The translations under genes and the position numbers were made by a program. DNA of 11,611 nucleotides from Scatosoma sp045128055. GTDB taxonomy: Bacteria > Bacillota > Clostridia > Christensenellales > Borkfalkiaceae. Shown here one piece after another: positions 1-6,840 of this stretch; position 1 is the first letter of the stretch, and each line of letters begins with the position of its first letter. Where the stretch lies: positions 1 to 11,611 of the forward strand of contig JBGVRC010000079.1 in the NCBI GenBank assembly GCA_045128055.1, read 5' to 3'. The notes below the pieces were generated by a model. It ran no database searches, was not told where the DNA came from, and saw only the letters and a program-made list of their open reading frames with translations.

Positions 1-1745
1 TTGCCGTATTAGGTCATAACGGGAGCGGAAAATCCACCCTTGCGCGCCTTACCAACGGGTTGTTGACGCCCACGGACGGCAAAATTAGCGTGCTCGGCTT
101 GGATACGACGAACCCGAAGGATCTTTTTGCAATTCGAAAAAGCGTAGGGATTGTCTTTCAAAATCCCGACAACCAAATGGTGGCGTCTATCGTAGAAGAC
201 GACGTTGCGTTTGGCCCTGAAAACATTGGCGTTTCCCGCGCGGAAATAGGCGAAAGAATAGATTTCTCTCTTGACGCGGTGGGGATGCAGGATTTTCGTC
301 ACGCCACGCCCGAACGCCTTTCGGGCGGTCAAAAACAACGCATAGCGATTGCAGGCGTGCTTGCCTTGCGCCCTAAAATTATGATTTTGGACGAAGCGAC
401 GGCTATGCTCGACCCCCGTGGCAGAAAAGAAGTAATGGACGTTGTTTTGCGTTTGAATAAAGAAGAAAATATCACGGTTTTGCTCATTACGCATTTCCCC
501 GAAGAAGCGCTTTTAGCGGATCGCGCGGTCGTGATGAATAAGGGCAAAATCGTTATGGAAGGCAAACCGCTTGACGTATTGAGCAGGGAAGACGAGCTGG
601 AAAAGTACGCTTTGAAATTACCGCGCCCTATCCAAATAGCCCGCGCGCTTTGTAAAAACGGCGTATGCGTGGACGAAGCGCTCAGCGCGGAAGAACTCGC
701 AAAAAACATAGCGAAGGTTTTGCCTAAAAACCAAGCGTTGGAAGAAGAAAAGGTAGGCGAAGAATTGCCTTGGCAGGACGGAGAAATCGGGCGTGTGGTT
801 TGCGAAAATTTAACCCACGTATACAACGCGAAGTCGCCCTTTGAAACGTACGCGTTAAACGGAGTGGACTTGGAGATTTATCCCGGGGACTTCTTTGGCA
901 TTATTGGGCATACGGGCAGTGGAAAATCTACCTTTGTGCAACATTTAAACGCGCTGATCAAAACCCCGATGGCGGGTAAAAAATACAAAGAGAAAAAGCC
1001 CAAAAAAGGGCAGCCTATTCCTAAACAAACCATTTTAAAAGTCAACGGCTTTGATTTGACGGATAAAAAGACGGACTTCAAGGCCTTGCGCGCAAAAGTG
1101 GGTATGGTGTTCCAGTACCCCGAATACCAGCTTTTCGCGGAAACGGTGTTTGACGACGTTGCCTTTGGACTTAAAAATTTCAACGCCGATATTACCCAAG
1201 AAGAAATGGAAACTGCGGTGAAAGCGGCAATCGAAATGGTTGGTTTGGACTACGAGGCGGTGAAAAATCGTTCCCCGTTCGAGCTTTCGGGCGGTCAAAA
1301 ACGCCGCGTTGCGATTGCAGGCGTTATCGTAACGAAGCCCGAAATTCTTGTCTTGGACGAGCCCGCGGCAGGTCTTGACCCCCTTGGTAAAGAAGAAATT
1401 ATGACTCTTTTGCATAAAATTCACGCGGATTGGTGTAAAACGGTCGTCATCGTTTCGCACGATATGGACGAAATTTCCGAAAATTGTAATCGGGCGGCAG
1501 TATTCTCTGGCGGTAAGGTCGTGCTTTGCGAAAAGCCCAAATATATTTTTCGCGAAACGCAGCGTTTGCAAACGCTTGGCTTAGACGTCCCGTTCACGGC
1601 GCGCGTAGCAAGCGAGCTTGCCAAGCTCGGCGTGCATATTTCCTGCGATTATACCACCCGCGATTTTGTAGAAAAGATAATCCAAACCAGCAAAGCGGAC
1701 GTATATTCGTTGCACAATACGCAAGGGGGTGGCGACAATGCGTGA
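1..1745 (+). CDS. Fused EcfA1-EcfA2 double ATPase of an ECF vitamin transporter (5' partial)
   Basis: This is the energizing ATPase of an energy-coupling factor importer; it powers vitamin or metal uptake with EcfT and a substrate-binding S protein at the cytoplasmic face. The frame is open to the window edge and the true start lies upstream. A TTG at 60 falls after the first Walker A and is not the start. Two complete ABC domains sit in one chain. Domain 1 has Walker A GHNGSGKST (12-38), Q-loop FQNPDNQ, signature LSGGQ (318-332), Walker B ending LDE (378-395) and switch His (492-494), which is EcfA1-like. Domain 2 has Walker A GHTGSGKST (906-932), Q-loop FQYPEYQLF, LSGGQ (1284-1298), Walker B (1344-1361) and switch His (1458-1460), which is EcfA2-like. 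Both Walker B segments keep the catalytic Glu, so both sites look active. In most Bacillota these are two separate genes. A lysine-rich insert follows the second Walker A. The stop overlaps the ecfT start. Confidence 0.93.
   Translation, partial: AVLGHNGSGKSTLARLTNGLLTPTDGKISVLGLDTTNPKDLFAIRKSVGIVFQNPDNQMVASIVEDDVAFGPENIGVSRAEIGERIDFSLDAVGMQDFRHATPERLSGGQKQRIAIAGVLALRPKIMILDEATAMLDPRGRKEVMDVVLRLNKEENITVLLITHFPEEALLADRAVVMNKGKIVMEGKPLDVLSREDELEKYALKLPRPIQIARALCKNGVCVDEALSAEELAKNIAKVLPKNQALEEEKVGEELPWQDGEIGRVVCENLTHVYNAKSPFETYALNGVDLEIYPGDFFGIIGHTGSGKSTFVQHLNALIKTPMAGKKYKEKKPKKGQPIPKQTILKVNGFDLTDKKTDFKALRAKVGMVFQYPEYQLFAETVFDDVAFGLKNFNADITQEEMETAVKAAIEMVGLDYEAVKNRSPFELSGGQKRRVAIAGVIVTKPEILVLDEPAAGLDPLGKEEIMTLLHKIHADWCKTVVIVSHDMDEISENCNRAAVFSGGKVVLCEKPKYIFRETQRLQTLGLDVPFTARVASELAKLGVHISCDYTTRDFVEKIIQTSKADVYSLHNTQGGGDNA
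1723..1729 (+). promoter_or_regulatory. Ribosome binding site that sets the ecfT start
   Basis: AAGGGGG lies inside the end of the upstream ATPase gene, 8 nt before the ATG at 1738. The in-frame GTG at 1729 overlaps this site and so cannot be the start it serves. This places ecfT initiation at 1738, overlapping the ATPase stop codon, as expected for translational coupling. Confidence 0.75.
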
Positions 1746-2550
1746 CGTTTCCTTTGGTCAGTATTATCCTGCAAAATCCTTCTTGCATAAATTAGACCCG
1801 CGTATGAAGATTATCTTTTTAATCGTCTTTATCGTAGCGGTTTTCCTTTGCGACACCTTTTACGCCTTGGGCGCTTGCGCGATCGTCTTTTTATGCGCGG
1901 CAATCTTTTCAGGCGTGCCTTTTACCAAGCTCTTGCGCTCCGTCAAAGCGGTGCTTTTCTTGCTCGTGTTTATGAGCGTGCTGAATTTATTTTTCTACAA
2001 ATCGGAAAATCCGCTTTGGAGCTGGAAGTTTTTATCTATAAGCAAAGAATCTATTTTCTACGCCGTTTTCTTGGCGGCGAGATTGTTCTTGCTTGTGCTT
2101 GGTTCTTCCTTGCTTACGCTTACCACGACCCCCGTTTCCTTGGCGGACGGAATAGAAAGCCTGCTTTTGCCTTTGAAGTGGATTCGTTTCCCCGTGCACG
2201 AGTTGGCGTTAATTATGTCGATTGCGCTTCGTTTTATCCCCATTTTAACGGACGAAACGGCAAGAATTATGAACGCGCAAAAAGCGCGCGGCGCAGATTT
2301 TGAATCGGGCGGATTGCTCAAACGAGTAAAAGCGATTGTGCCTATTTTAATTCCGCTTTTAATCAGCGCGTTTAGACGTGCGGACGAGCTTGGTGACGCG
2401 ATGGACGCAAGATGCTATTCGGGCAGTAAAGTCAGGACAAAGTATAAAAAACTCGCCTTTGGTTGGCGGGACGTAATCGCCTTTTTCATAGGCGCGGCTT
2501 TGTTGGCGGGCGTCATTTTATTAAAGGTTTATTTGGTTGCCTTGATTTAA
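1738..2550 (+). CDS. ecfT: ECF transporter transmembrane protein EcfT
   Basis: EcfT is the membrane scaffold that links the EcfA ATPases to a vitamin-specific S component. The 270-residue protein starts with the family's LDPRMK segment (residues 19-24) and has several hydrophobic helices: roughly residues 25-60, 66-85, 104-125, about 158-172, 195-215 and a C-terminal one near 245-268. The two coupling helices that touch the ATPases are visible: ARG at residues 183-185 and ARC at 224-226, the second within AMDARCYSG. The gene overlaps the ATPase gene by 8 nt and has its own AAGGGGG site, so the subunits are probably made together. No S-component gene is adjacent, which fits a shared (group II) module serving S proteins encoded elsewhere. 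The ATG at 1738 is preferred over the GTG at 1729. Confidence 0.93.
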   Translation: MRDVSFGQYYPAKSFLHKLDPRMKIIFLIVFIVAVFLCDTFYALGACAIVFLCAAIFSGVPFTKLLRSVKAVLFLLVFMSVLNLFFYKSENPLWSWKFLSISKESIFYAVFLAARLFLLVLGSSLLTLTTTPVSLADGIESLLLPLKWIRFPVHELALIMSIALRFIPILTDETARIMNAQKARGADFESGGLLKRVKAIVPILIPLLISAFRRADELGDAMDARCYSGSKVRTKYKKLAFGWRDVIAFFIGAALLAGVILLKVYLVALI

Positions 2551-2579
2551 TGGCAAGAAAATAAAAAAGGAGAGCGCTT

Positions 2580-3344
2580 ATGCGTTACGTTTTAAAAATT
2601 GCATACGACGGAACGGATTATGCCGGTTGGCAACGCCAAAAAAACGCGCTTTCCGTACAGCAGGTTTTAGAAGAAACGATTTTTTCTACGCTTGGCGTGG
2701 ACGCGCGCGTAACGGCGAGCGGACGAACGGACGCAGGCGTGCACGCGGCTGGGCAGATTTGTCATTTTGACAGCGACAAAATCACCGTTCCGCCCGAAAA
2801 AATGCCCGATTGCTTAAACCGTTTTTTGCCGCCCGACGTTCGTATTACCGACGGTTGGGGCGCGGACGAAAGCTTCGATGCCAACCGTAGCGCAAAACGC
2901 AAAACCTATTGCTATTCCTTGTACGTTTCTTCGCGGGAAATGCCGCTGAAAGAACGCTACGCCGTACGGATAGAAAACGCGCCGCCTTTGGAAATATTGC
3001 AAAGCATAGCGAAAATTTTTGAAGGGAAGCATGATTATAAAGCCTTTTGCGCGTCGGGCTCGGCGGTTAAAACGACGGTGCGCACGGTGTACGAAGTCCG
3101 CGTGGAAGAAAGCGAAAGCTTTGGCGGACGGGATATTCGCGTCTACGTAACGGGAAACGGCTTTTTATATAATATGGTGCGCACGATGGTGGGTACGTTG
3201 CTTGCGATTGCGGATAAGAAGCGGACGGAGCAAGACGTTATAACCGCCTACCAAACGGGGGATAGAAATCTGCTGGGGAAAACAATGCCCGCCAAGGGCT
3301 TGACCCTTATGCAAGTAATTTATAAAGACCAAACAACGGAGTAA
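2580..3344 (+). CDS. truA: tRNA pseudouridine(38-40) synthase TruA
   Basis: TruA converts uridines 38-40 in the anticodon stem-loop of many tRNAs to pseudouridine in the cytoplasm. The 254-residue length is normal for the family. The N-terminal YDGTDYAGWQRQ (residues 9-20) and the catalytic motif GRTDAGVHA with nucleophile Asp51 are intact. The later segment NGFLYNMVR is also typical. The start is fixed by AAGGAG at 2567-2572, 7 nt before the ATG. The gene is 29 nt after ecfT; the order ECF ATPases, ecfT, truA is widespread in Bacillota. In many relatives rplM and rpsI come next, but here an unrelated membrane protein follows. Confidence 0.96.
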   Translation: MRYVLKIAYDGTDYAGWQRQKNALSVQQVLEETIFSTLGVDARVTASGRTDAGVHAAGQICHFDSDKITVPPEKMPDCLNRFLPPDVRITDGWGADESFDANRSAKRKTYCYSLYVSSREMPLKERYAVRIENAPPLEILQSIAKIFEGKHDYKAFCASGSAVKTTVRTVYEVRVEESESFGGRDIRVYVTGNGFLYNMVRTMVGTLLAIADKKRTEQDVITAYQTGDRNLLGKTMPAKGLTLMQVIYKDQTTE

Positions 3345-3348
3345 ATAT

Positions 3349-4299
3349 ATGGGTATATACGATCTTTTTGATACAATCTTTACCAGTACGGCTGTGTCTA
3401 ATCACGATAACGGGTATGCGCTGGGCGATACGTTGTCGGTTTTGTTGACAATACTCATCTTCTTTTTTGCGCTTTACGTAGCCTTCTTTATTTTTCAAGG
3501 CCTTGGTCTTTACAGGATGGCGAAAAGGCAAGGCTTAAATCATAAGGCGTTTGCGTTCGTTCCGTTCGCGTCTACCTTTTATATGGGTAAGGTGACGGGG
3601 GAATGTCGATTTTTTGGAAGAAAAGCCAAACACCTTGGTTTATACGCAATGCTTGTACAAATCGCATTTTTCACCTTTTGCGCATTAAAAATTGTTGCGC
3701 AGGTTTGTCTTTTGGGTGCAAATGTTGAACTTACTTTTATACCAAACGAGATGGGTATGGTGAAAATGTCTTGGGGGGAAGTATCAACTACGCTCGGACG
3801 TTTTGCGAAATGGTATTTAGAATGGGGTGATATAATCTTTTTGGATATCTTGGATTTAGGATATAGGCTTTTGATGCTTACCTTGCTTATGTCGCTCTAT
3901 AAAAAGTATACGATGAAAGCGCATTTTGGGCTCTCCTTACTTTCCATTTTCGTGCCTTTCTCGTCGATGATTATTATTTTCGTTCTTCGCAACCGAAATA
4001 TTGTGGACTGGGAAGCTATTTTGCGCGCAAGAAGAGAAGCGTATATCCGCCAACAACAATATTATAATCAATACGGAAATCCTTATGGTAGACCCAACGG
4101 AAATCCTTATGGCAATCCCTACGGTAATCCGTATGGCAATCCTTACGGAGCGCCGCATAACGCGCCTAATCAAAATCCCAATTCAAACGCTGCTCCGCAG
4201 CCCCCGAAAAACGACGACCCGTTTGAAGAATTTGCATCGGATAGTTCCGCAAATACCACTTCGCAACAAAGCGGGGATTCGGATGGATTTTTCGATTAA
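3349..4299 (+). CDS. Unknown four-helix membrane protein with a GNPY-repeat cytoplasmic tail
   Basis: I do not recognise this 316-residue protein. It shows four likely membrane helices at about residues 29-50, 97-123, 161-183 and 193-213, with no cleavable signal peptide. A basic loop (RMAKRQGLNHK) follows helix 1 and a basic stretch (RARREAYIR) follows helix 4. From about residue 235 the protein turns low-complexity: Gln/Tyr-rich, then six GNPY-type units (243-266, the second degenerate as GRPN), then an Asn/Pro/Gln stretch, ending in an acidic Ser/Asp tail with the motif DDPFEEF. By the positive-inside rule the tail is probably cytoplasmic. The start has an ACGGAGT site at 3336-3342 and lies 4 nt after truA, so it is co-transcribed. 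It is the last gene before a terminator. A scaffold or protein-interaction role is possible, but function is unknown. Confidence 0.85.
   Translation: MGIYDLFDTIFTSTAVSNHDNGYALGDTLSVLLTILIFFFALYVAFFIFQGLGLYRMAKRQGLNHKAFAFVPFASTFYMGKVTGECRFFGRKAKHLGLYAMLVQIAFFTFCALKIVAQVCLLGANVELTFIPNEMGMVKMSWGEVSTTLGRFAKWYLEWGDIIFLDILDLGYRLLMLTLLMSLYKKYTMKAHFGLSLLSIFVPFSSMIIIFVLRNRNIVDWEAILRARREAYIRQQQYYNQYGNPYGRPNGNPYGNPYGNPYGNPYGAPHNAPNQNPNSNAAPQPPKNDDPFEEFASDSSANTTSQQSGDSDGFFD
4075..4146 (+). repeat. 12-bp in-frame tandem repeat coding GNPY units
   Basis: Six consecutive 12-bp units of the pattern GGN-AAT-CCN-TAY encode GNPY repeats near the C-terminus of the membrane protein. Unit 2 (4087-4098) has diverged to GRPN. 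Units differ mainly at third codon positions, so the repeat is not freshly duplicated and the peptide appears to be what is conserved. Confidence 0.9.
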
Positions 4300-4354
4300 A
4301 AGCTTGCGGCTTTGCCCTTTATAGTAAAACGCCTAAAATAAACAATTTCATATG

Positions 4355-4394
4355 GACGGAAAATAAGAAAAATTTATATTTTCCGTCTTTTTTT
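4355..4394 (+). terminator. Intrinsic (rho-independent) terminator after the ecf-truA transcript
   Basis: A perfect 11-bp stem is formed by GACGGAAAATA (4355-4365) and TATTTTCCGTC (4377-4387), with an 11-nt loop and seven T residues immediately after (4388-4394). It stands 55 nt past the stop of the membrane protein and just before the promoter for mnmE, so it separates two transcripts. Confidence 0.88.
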
Positions 4395-4416
4395 ATGTAA
4401 AATAACTTTCAAACGG

Positions 4417-4445
4417 TTTACACAAAAAAAATACTGTGGTATAAT
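4417..4445 (+). promoter_or_regulatory. Sigma-A-type promoter with extended -10, upstream of mnmE
   Basis: The -35 box TTTACA (4417-4422) and the perfect -10 box TATAAT (4440-4445) are separated by the ideal 17 nt, and TGG directly precedes the -10 (extended -10). An A-rich spacer lies between them. Transcription should begin near 4452, giving a leader of about 80 nt. It is the only near-consensus promoter I can find in the window and probably drives mnmE and the genes behind it. Confidence 0.85.
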
Positions 4446-4486
4446 AATGTAAAATATAATTGTTGATTATGTCAAAATAGGCTAAT

Positions 4487-4512
4487 CTTTTGGCGTAATC
4501 GCTTGACAAAAG
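4487..4512 (+). other. Small hairpin in the mnmE leader
   Basis: CTTTTG (4487-4492) pairs with CAAAAG (4507-4512), and inside it GCG (4493-4495) pairs with CGC (4500-4502) around a TAAT loop, leaving a 4-nt bulge (TTGA). It ends about 10 nt before the ribosome binding site of mnmE. It matches no riboswitch class I know and is too weak for a terminator; it may simply be chance. Confidence 0.3.
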
Positions 4513-4521
4513 CAAGAAAAC

Positions 4522-4525
4522 GGAG
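4522..4525 (+). promoter_or_regulatory. Ribosome binding site that sets the mnmE start
   Basis: GGAG in the context AACGGAGTG lies 8 nt before the ATG at 4534. The alternative GTG start at 4525 overlaps this site, so initiation at 4534 is preferred. Confidence 0.75.
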
Positions 4526-4533
4526 TGAAAACT

Positions 4534-5877
4534 ATGTTGGAACACACGATTGCGGCGATTGCTACGCCACCTGGAAAGGGTGGGGTGGCTATTATCCGTA
4601 TGAGCGGGAAAAATCCCCTTGAAATTGCAGAAAAAATGTTTATGCCCGTCGGGAAGACGAAGGTGGCTGATTTCGAGCCGTACCGTATGTATCCTGGCAG
4701 CATCGACGGGGGTAATTTCAACGATTTTGGGCTGTGCGTGTATTTCAAAGCTCCCGCCAGCTATACGGGGGAAGATATTATCGAATTTCAATGCCACGGC
4801 GGTGAAAACGTAGCCCGCGGTATTTTACGCCAAACCTTCCGCCACGGCGCAAAGCCTGCCGAGCGCGGCGAATTTACCAAACGCGCTTTTTTAAACGGAA
4901 AGCTCTCTTTGGCGGCGACGGAAGGGGTTGCGGATATGATAAACGGCGAATCGGACGCCGAAGTAAAGGCTGGGTATTTGCTGTACAGCGAAAAACTGAC
5001 GGGTAAGGTGCGCAGTTTGCAAGACGAATTAAAGACGGTGCTTGCAGGGATTGACGTTTCGGTGGACTATCCCGAAGAAGACGTAGAAGAACAACACGTT
5101 GCCGAGCTTATCCCCGTCTTGCAAAAATTACAAGACGAAATTTCCGTCTTAACGGCAAGCTACGCCGTGGGTAAAAAGATAAAATCAGGGGTCACAGTAG
5201 CGATTTGCGGTAAGCCCAACACAGGCAAAAGCTCTCTTTTAAACACCTTGCTCGGTTATGACAAAGCCATTGTTTCGGGGGTCGCTGGTACGACGCGCGA
5301 CGCGGTGGAAGGCGTTTTGGAAATCGACGGCAGAAAGTTTAATATCTACGACACGGCAGGGGTTCGCGAAAGTGTGGACGCCATTGAAAATATCGGTATC
5401 GAGCGCGCGGAAGCGATTATCCATTCGGCGGACGTAGCGGTATTCGTTGCCGATTATTGCGCGGGCGTAGACGAAGAAGACGCGCGTGTGCTGGAAATGG
5501 TAAAAGGGAAACCGCTTATTAAGGTTTTCAATAAAATCGATTTAAGCAAGGACGAAACGAATTCGGACGCGGACGTGTACACTTCCGCCGTTACGGGCGA
5601 AGGGATTGCCAAGCTCAAAAAGCTGTTGTATGAAAAGAGTTTTGGCGCGCGCGGGGAAGACGCTGCGTTTTTGATAGAAGAAAGACATTACGACGCATTG
5701 CAACGCGCGAAAGAAAGATTGCAAAAAGCGATTGCCGCTTGCCATATCGCGCAGCCGCTTGATTTGATAGGGATCGACGTCAAAGAAAGCTGGGACGCGC
5801 TTGGTGAAATTACGGGCGAAACGGCAACGGAAGCTATTATACAAGAAATTTTCTCAAAGTTCTGCGTGGGAAAATAA
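4534..5877 (+). CDS. mnmE: tRNA modification GTPase MnmE (TrmE)
   Basis: MnmE works with MnmG to install the (carboxymethyl)aminomethyl group at C5 of wobble uridine U34 in certain tRNAs, using GTP, a folate one-carbon donor and FAD (on MnmG). The 447-residue protein has the N-terminal folate-binding domain (starting MLEHTIAAIATPPG), a helical domain, and an inserted G domain with G1 GKPNTGKS (226-233), G2 GTTRD, G3 DTAG (273-276) and G4 NKID (333-336). It ends in FCVGK, whose Cys444 is the conserved C-terminal cysteine. All motifs needed for activity are present. The gene is first in its transcript, behind a strong promoter. The usual neighbours (rnpA, yidC, jag, mnmG) are absent on the visible side; a LysR regulator follows after 24 nt. 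Confidence 0.96.
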   Translation: MLEHTIAAIATPPGKGGVAIIRMSGKNPLEIAEKMFMPVGKTKVADFEPYRMYPGSIDGGNFNDFGLCVYFKAPASYTGEDIIEFQCHGGENVARGILRQTFRHGAKPAERGEFTKRAFLNGKLSLAATEGVADMINGESDAEVKAGYLLYSEKLTGKVRSLQDELKTVLAGIDVSVDYPEEDVEEQHVAELIPVLQKLQDEISVLTASYAVGKKIKSGVTVAICGKPNTGKSSLLNTLLGYDKAIVSGVAGTTRDAVEGVLEIDGRKFNIYDTAGVRESVDAIENIGIERAEAIIHSADVAVFVADYCAGVDEEDARVLEMVKGKPLIKVFNKIDLSKDETNSDADVYTSAVTGEGIAKLKKLLYEKSFGARGEDAAFLIEERHYDALQRAKERLQKAIAACHIAQPLDLIGIDVKESWDALGEITGETATEAIIQEIFSKFCVGK

Positions 5878-5901
5878 GATAAGGGGAAAGGCAGGGCAGT
5901 T

Positions 5902-6798
5902 ATGGTCAATTTAGAATTATATAGGGTTTTTTATACGGTTGCAAAATGCGGCAGCTTAACGCGCGCCGCCGAAGAGTTGTATATTTCGCAACCCGCAGTT
6001 TCACAATCCATAAAACAGCTTGAAAATCAGCTTGGCGTTCCGCTGTTTGATAGACGCCACCGCGGTATGGAGCTTTCCGCGCAAGGCGGCAAAGTCATCT
6101 TCGCGGAAGTGGAGCGAGCGTTAGAGCTTTTACAGCAAGCGGAAAACCGTCTTGCGGAAACGCAGTCTTCCGCGGTTGGTACGATTCGCGTAGGCGCAAG
6201 CGATACTATTTTCGAATATTTCCTTGCGGACAAAATCGTCGAATTTCACGAAACGTTTCCCGCGGTAAAAATCGAGCTGATGGCAGATTTTACCCCCGAC
6301 ACGATTGAAAAACTCAAAGCCAACCGTTGCGACGTTGCTTTCGTAAATCTTCCCATTGAAGTGGACGAAGAGCTGGAATTAGAAGGCAACTGTATGCGTT
6401 TAAACGACGTATTTATCGCAGGCGAAAAATTTAAAGAGCTTGCCCAAGACGTCGTTTCCATATCGGAGCTTAAAAAATATCCGCTCATTTTAATGGATAA
6501 AAACACCGTAGCCCGTCGCTCGCTCGATAATTTTTTGGCTACGCTGGGGATTAAATTACAGCCTTCTATTGAAGTGGGCAGTTGGGATTTGATGAAACGG
6601 CTCGTGCAACGGGGTATGGGTATTGGGGTGATTCCCAAAGCATACGCGCAAGGTCGTTTGGATAACGGGGAGTTATACGAAGTGCAAACAGACCCCGTCC
6701 TTCCCGCTCGTTCTATCGGTATGCTTTTGCCGAAAAATCAGCCCGTATCTTACGCATTACAAAGCTTTATTCAATGCGTTCGCAAAGAAAACGAATAA
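5902..6798 (+). CDS. LysR-family transcriptional regulator
   Basis: The 298-residue protein has the family layout: a winged helix-turn-helix at about residues 1-60, with GSLTRAAEELYISQPAVSQSIKQLE-like recognition spacing (residues 17-41), a linker helix, then a periplasmic-binding-protein-like effector domain from about residue 90. The segment MGIGVIPKAYA near the C-terminus is typical of that domain. LysR proteins usually sense a small metabolite and act on a divergent promoter, but here the gene lies in the same direction inside a housekeeping operon, so its target and ligand cannot be inferred from position. The start is ATG with AGGCAGGG (5889-5896) in front; an AAGGGG further upstream (5881-5886) is rather distant. 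Whether it regulates its own operon is unknown. Confidence 0.92.
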   Translation: MVNLELYRVFYTVAKCGSLTRAAEELYISQPAVSQSIKQLENQLGVPLFDRRHRGMELSAQGGKVIFAEVERALELLQQAENRLAETQSSAVGTIRVGASDTIFEYFLADKIVEFHETFPAVKIELMADFTPDTIEKLKANRCDVAFVNLPIEVDEELELEGNCMRLNDVFIAGEKFKELAQDVVSISELKKYPLILMDKNTVARRSLDNFLATLGIKLQPSIEVGSWDLMKRLVQRGMGIGVIPKAYAQGRLDNGELYEVQTDPVLPARSIGMLLPKNQPVSYALQSFIQCVRKENE

Positions 6799-6840
6799 TC
6801 AAACTAAAAAACAGATAGACAATTTGTATAAGGAAAACTT

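Noticed and set aside
9..494. Long open frame on the minus strand opposite the first ATPase domain
   Set aside because: It lies wholly opposite a gene with intact ABC motifs and has no recognisable domain or ribosome binding site. The same applies to the other minus-strand frames across the window.
1526..1795. Plus-strand frame spanning the ATPase-ecfT junction
   Set aside because: It is an out-of-frame reading of two real overlapping genes, with no motif and Arg/Ala-rich shadow composition.
4299..4313. AAAGC/GCTTT hairpin right after the membrane protein gene
   Set aside because: It has only five base pairs and no T-run; the real terminator lies further on at 4355-4394.
4001..4324. Plus-strand frame over the GNPY repeat
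   Set aside because: It is the repeat read in another frame; the helices and ribosome binding site belong to the 3349-4299 frame.
4503..4508. TTGACA as a -35 box just before mnmE
   Set aside because: No -10 box occurs at 16-18 nt downstream; the sequence there is the ribosome binding site and start codon region.
6799..6840. Possible promoter in the gap before lepA
   Set aside because: TATAAG occurs near 6826 but no matching -35 box lies at the right distance, so I do not call it.
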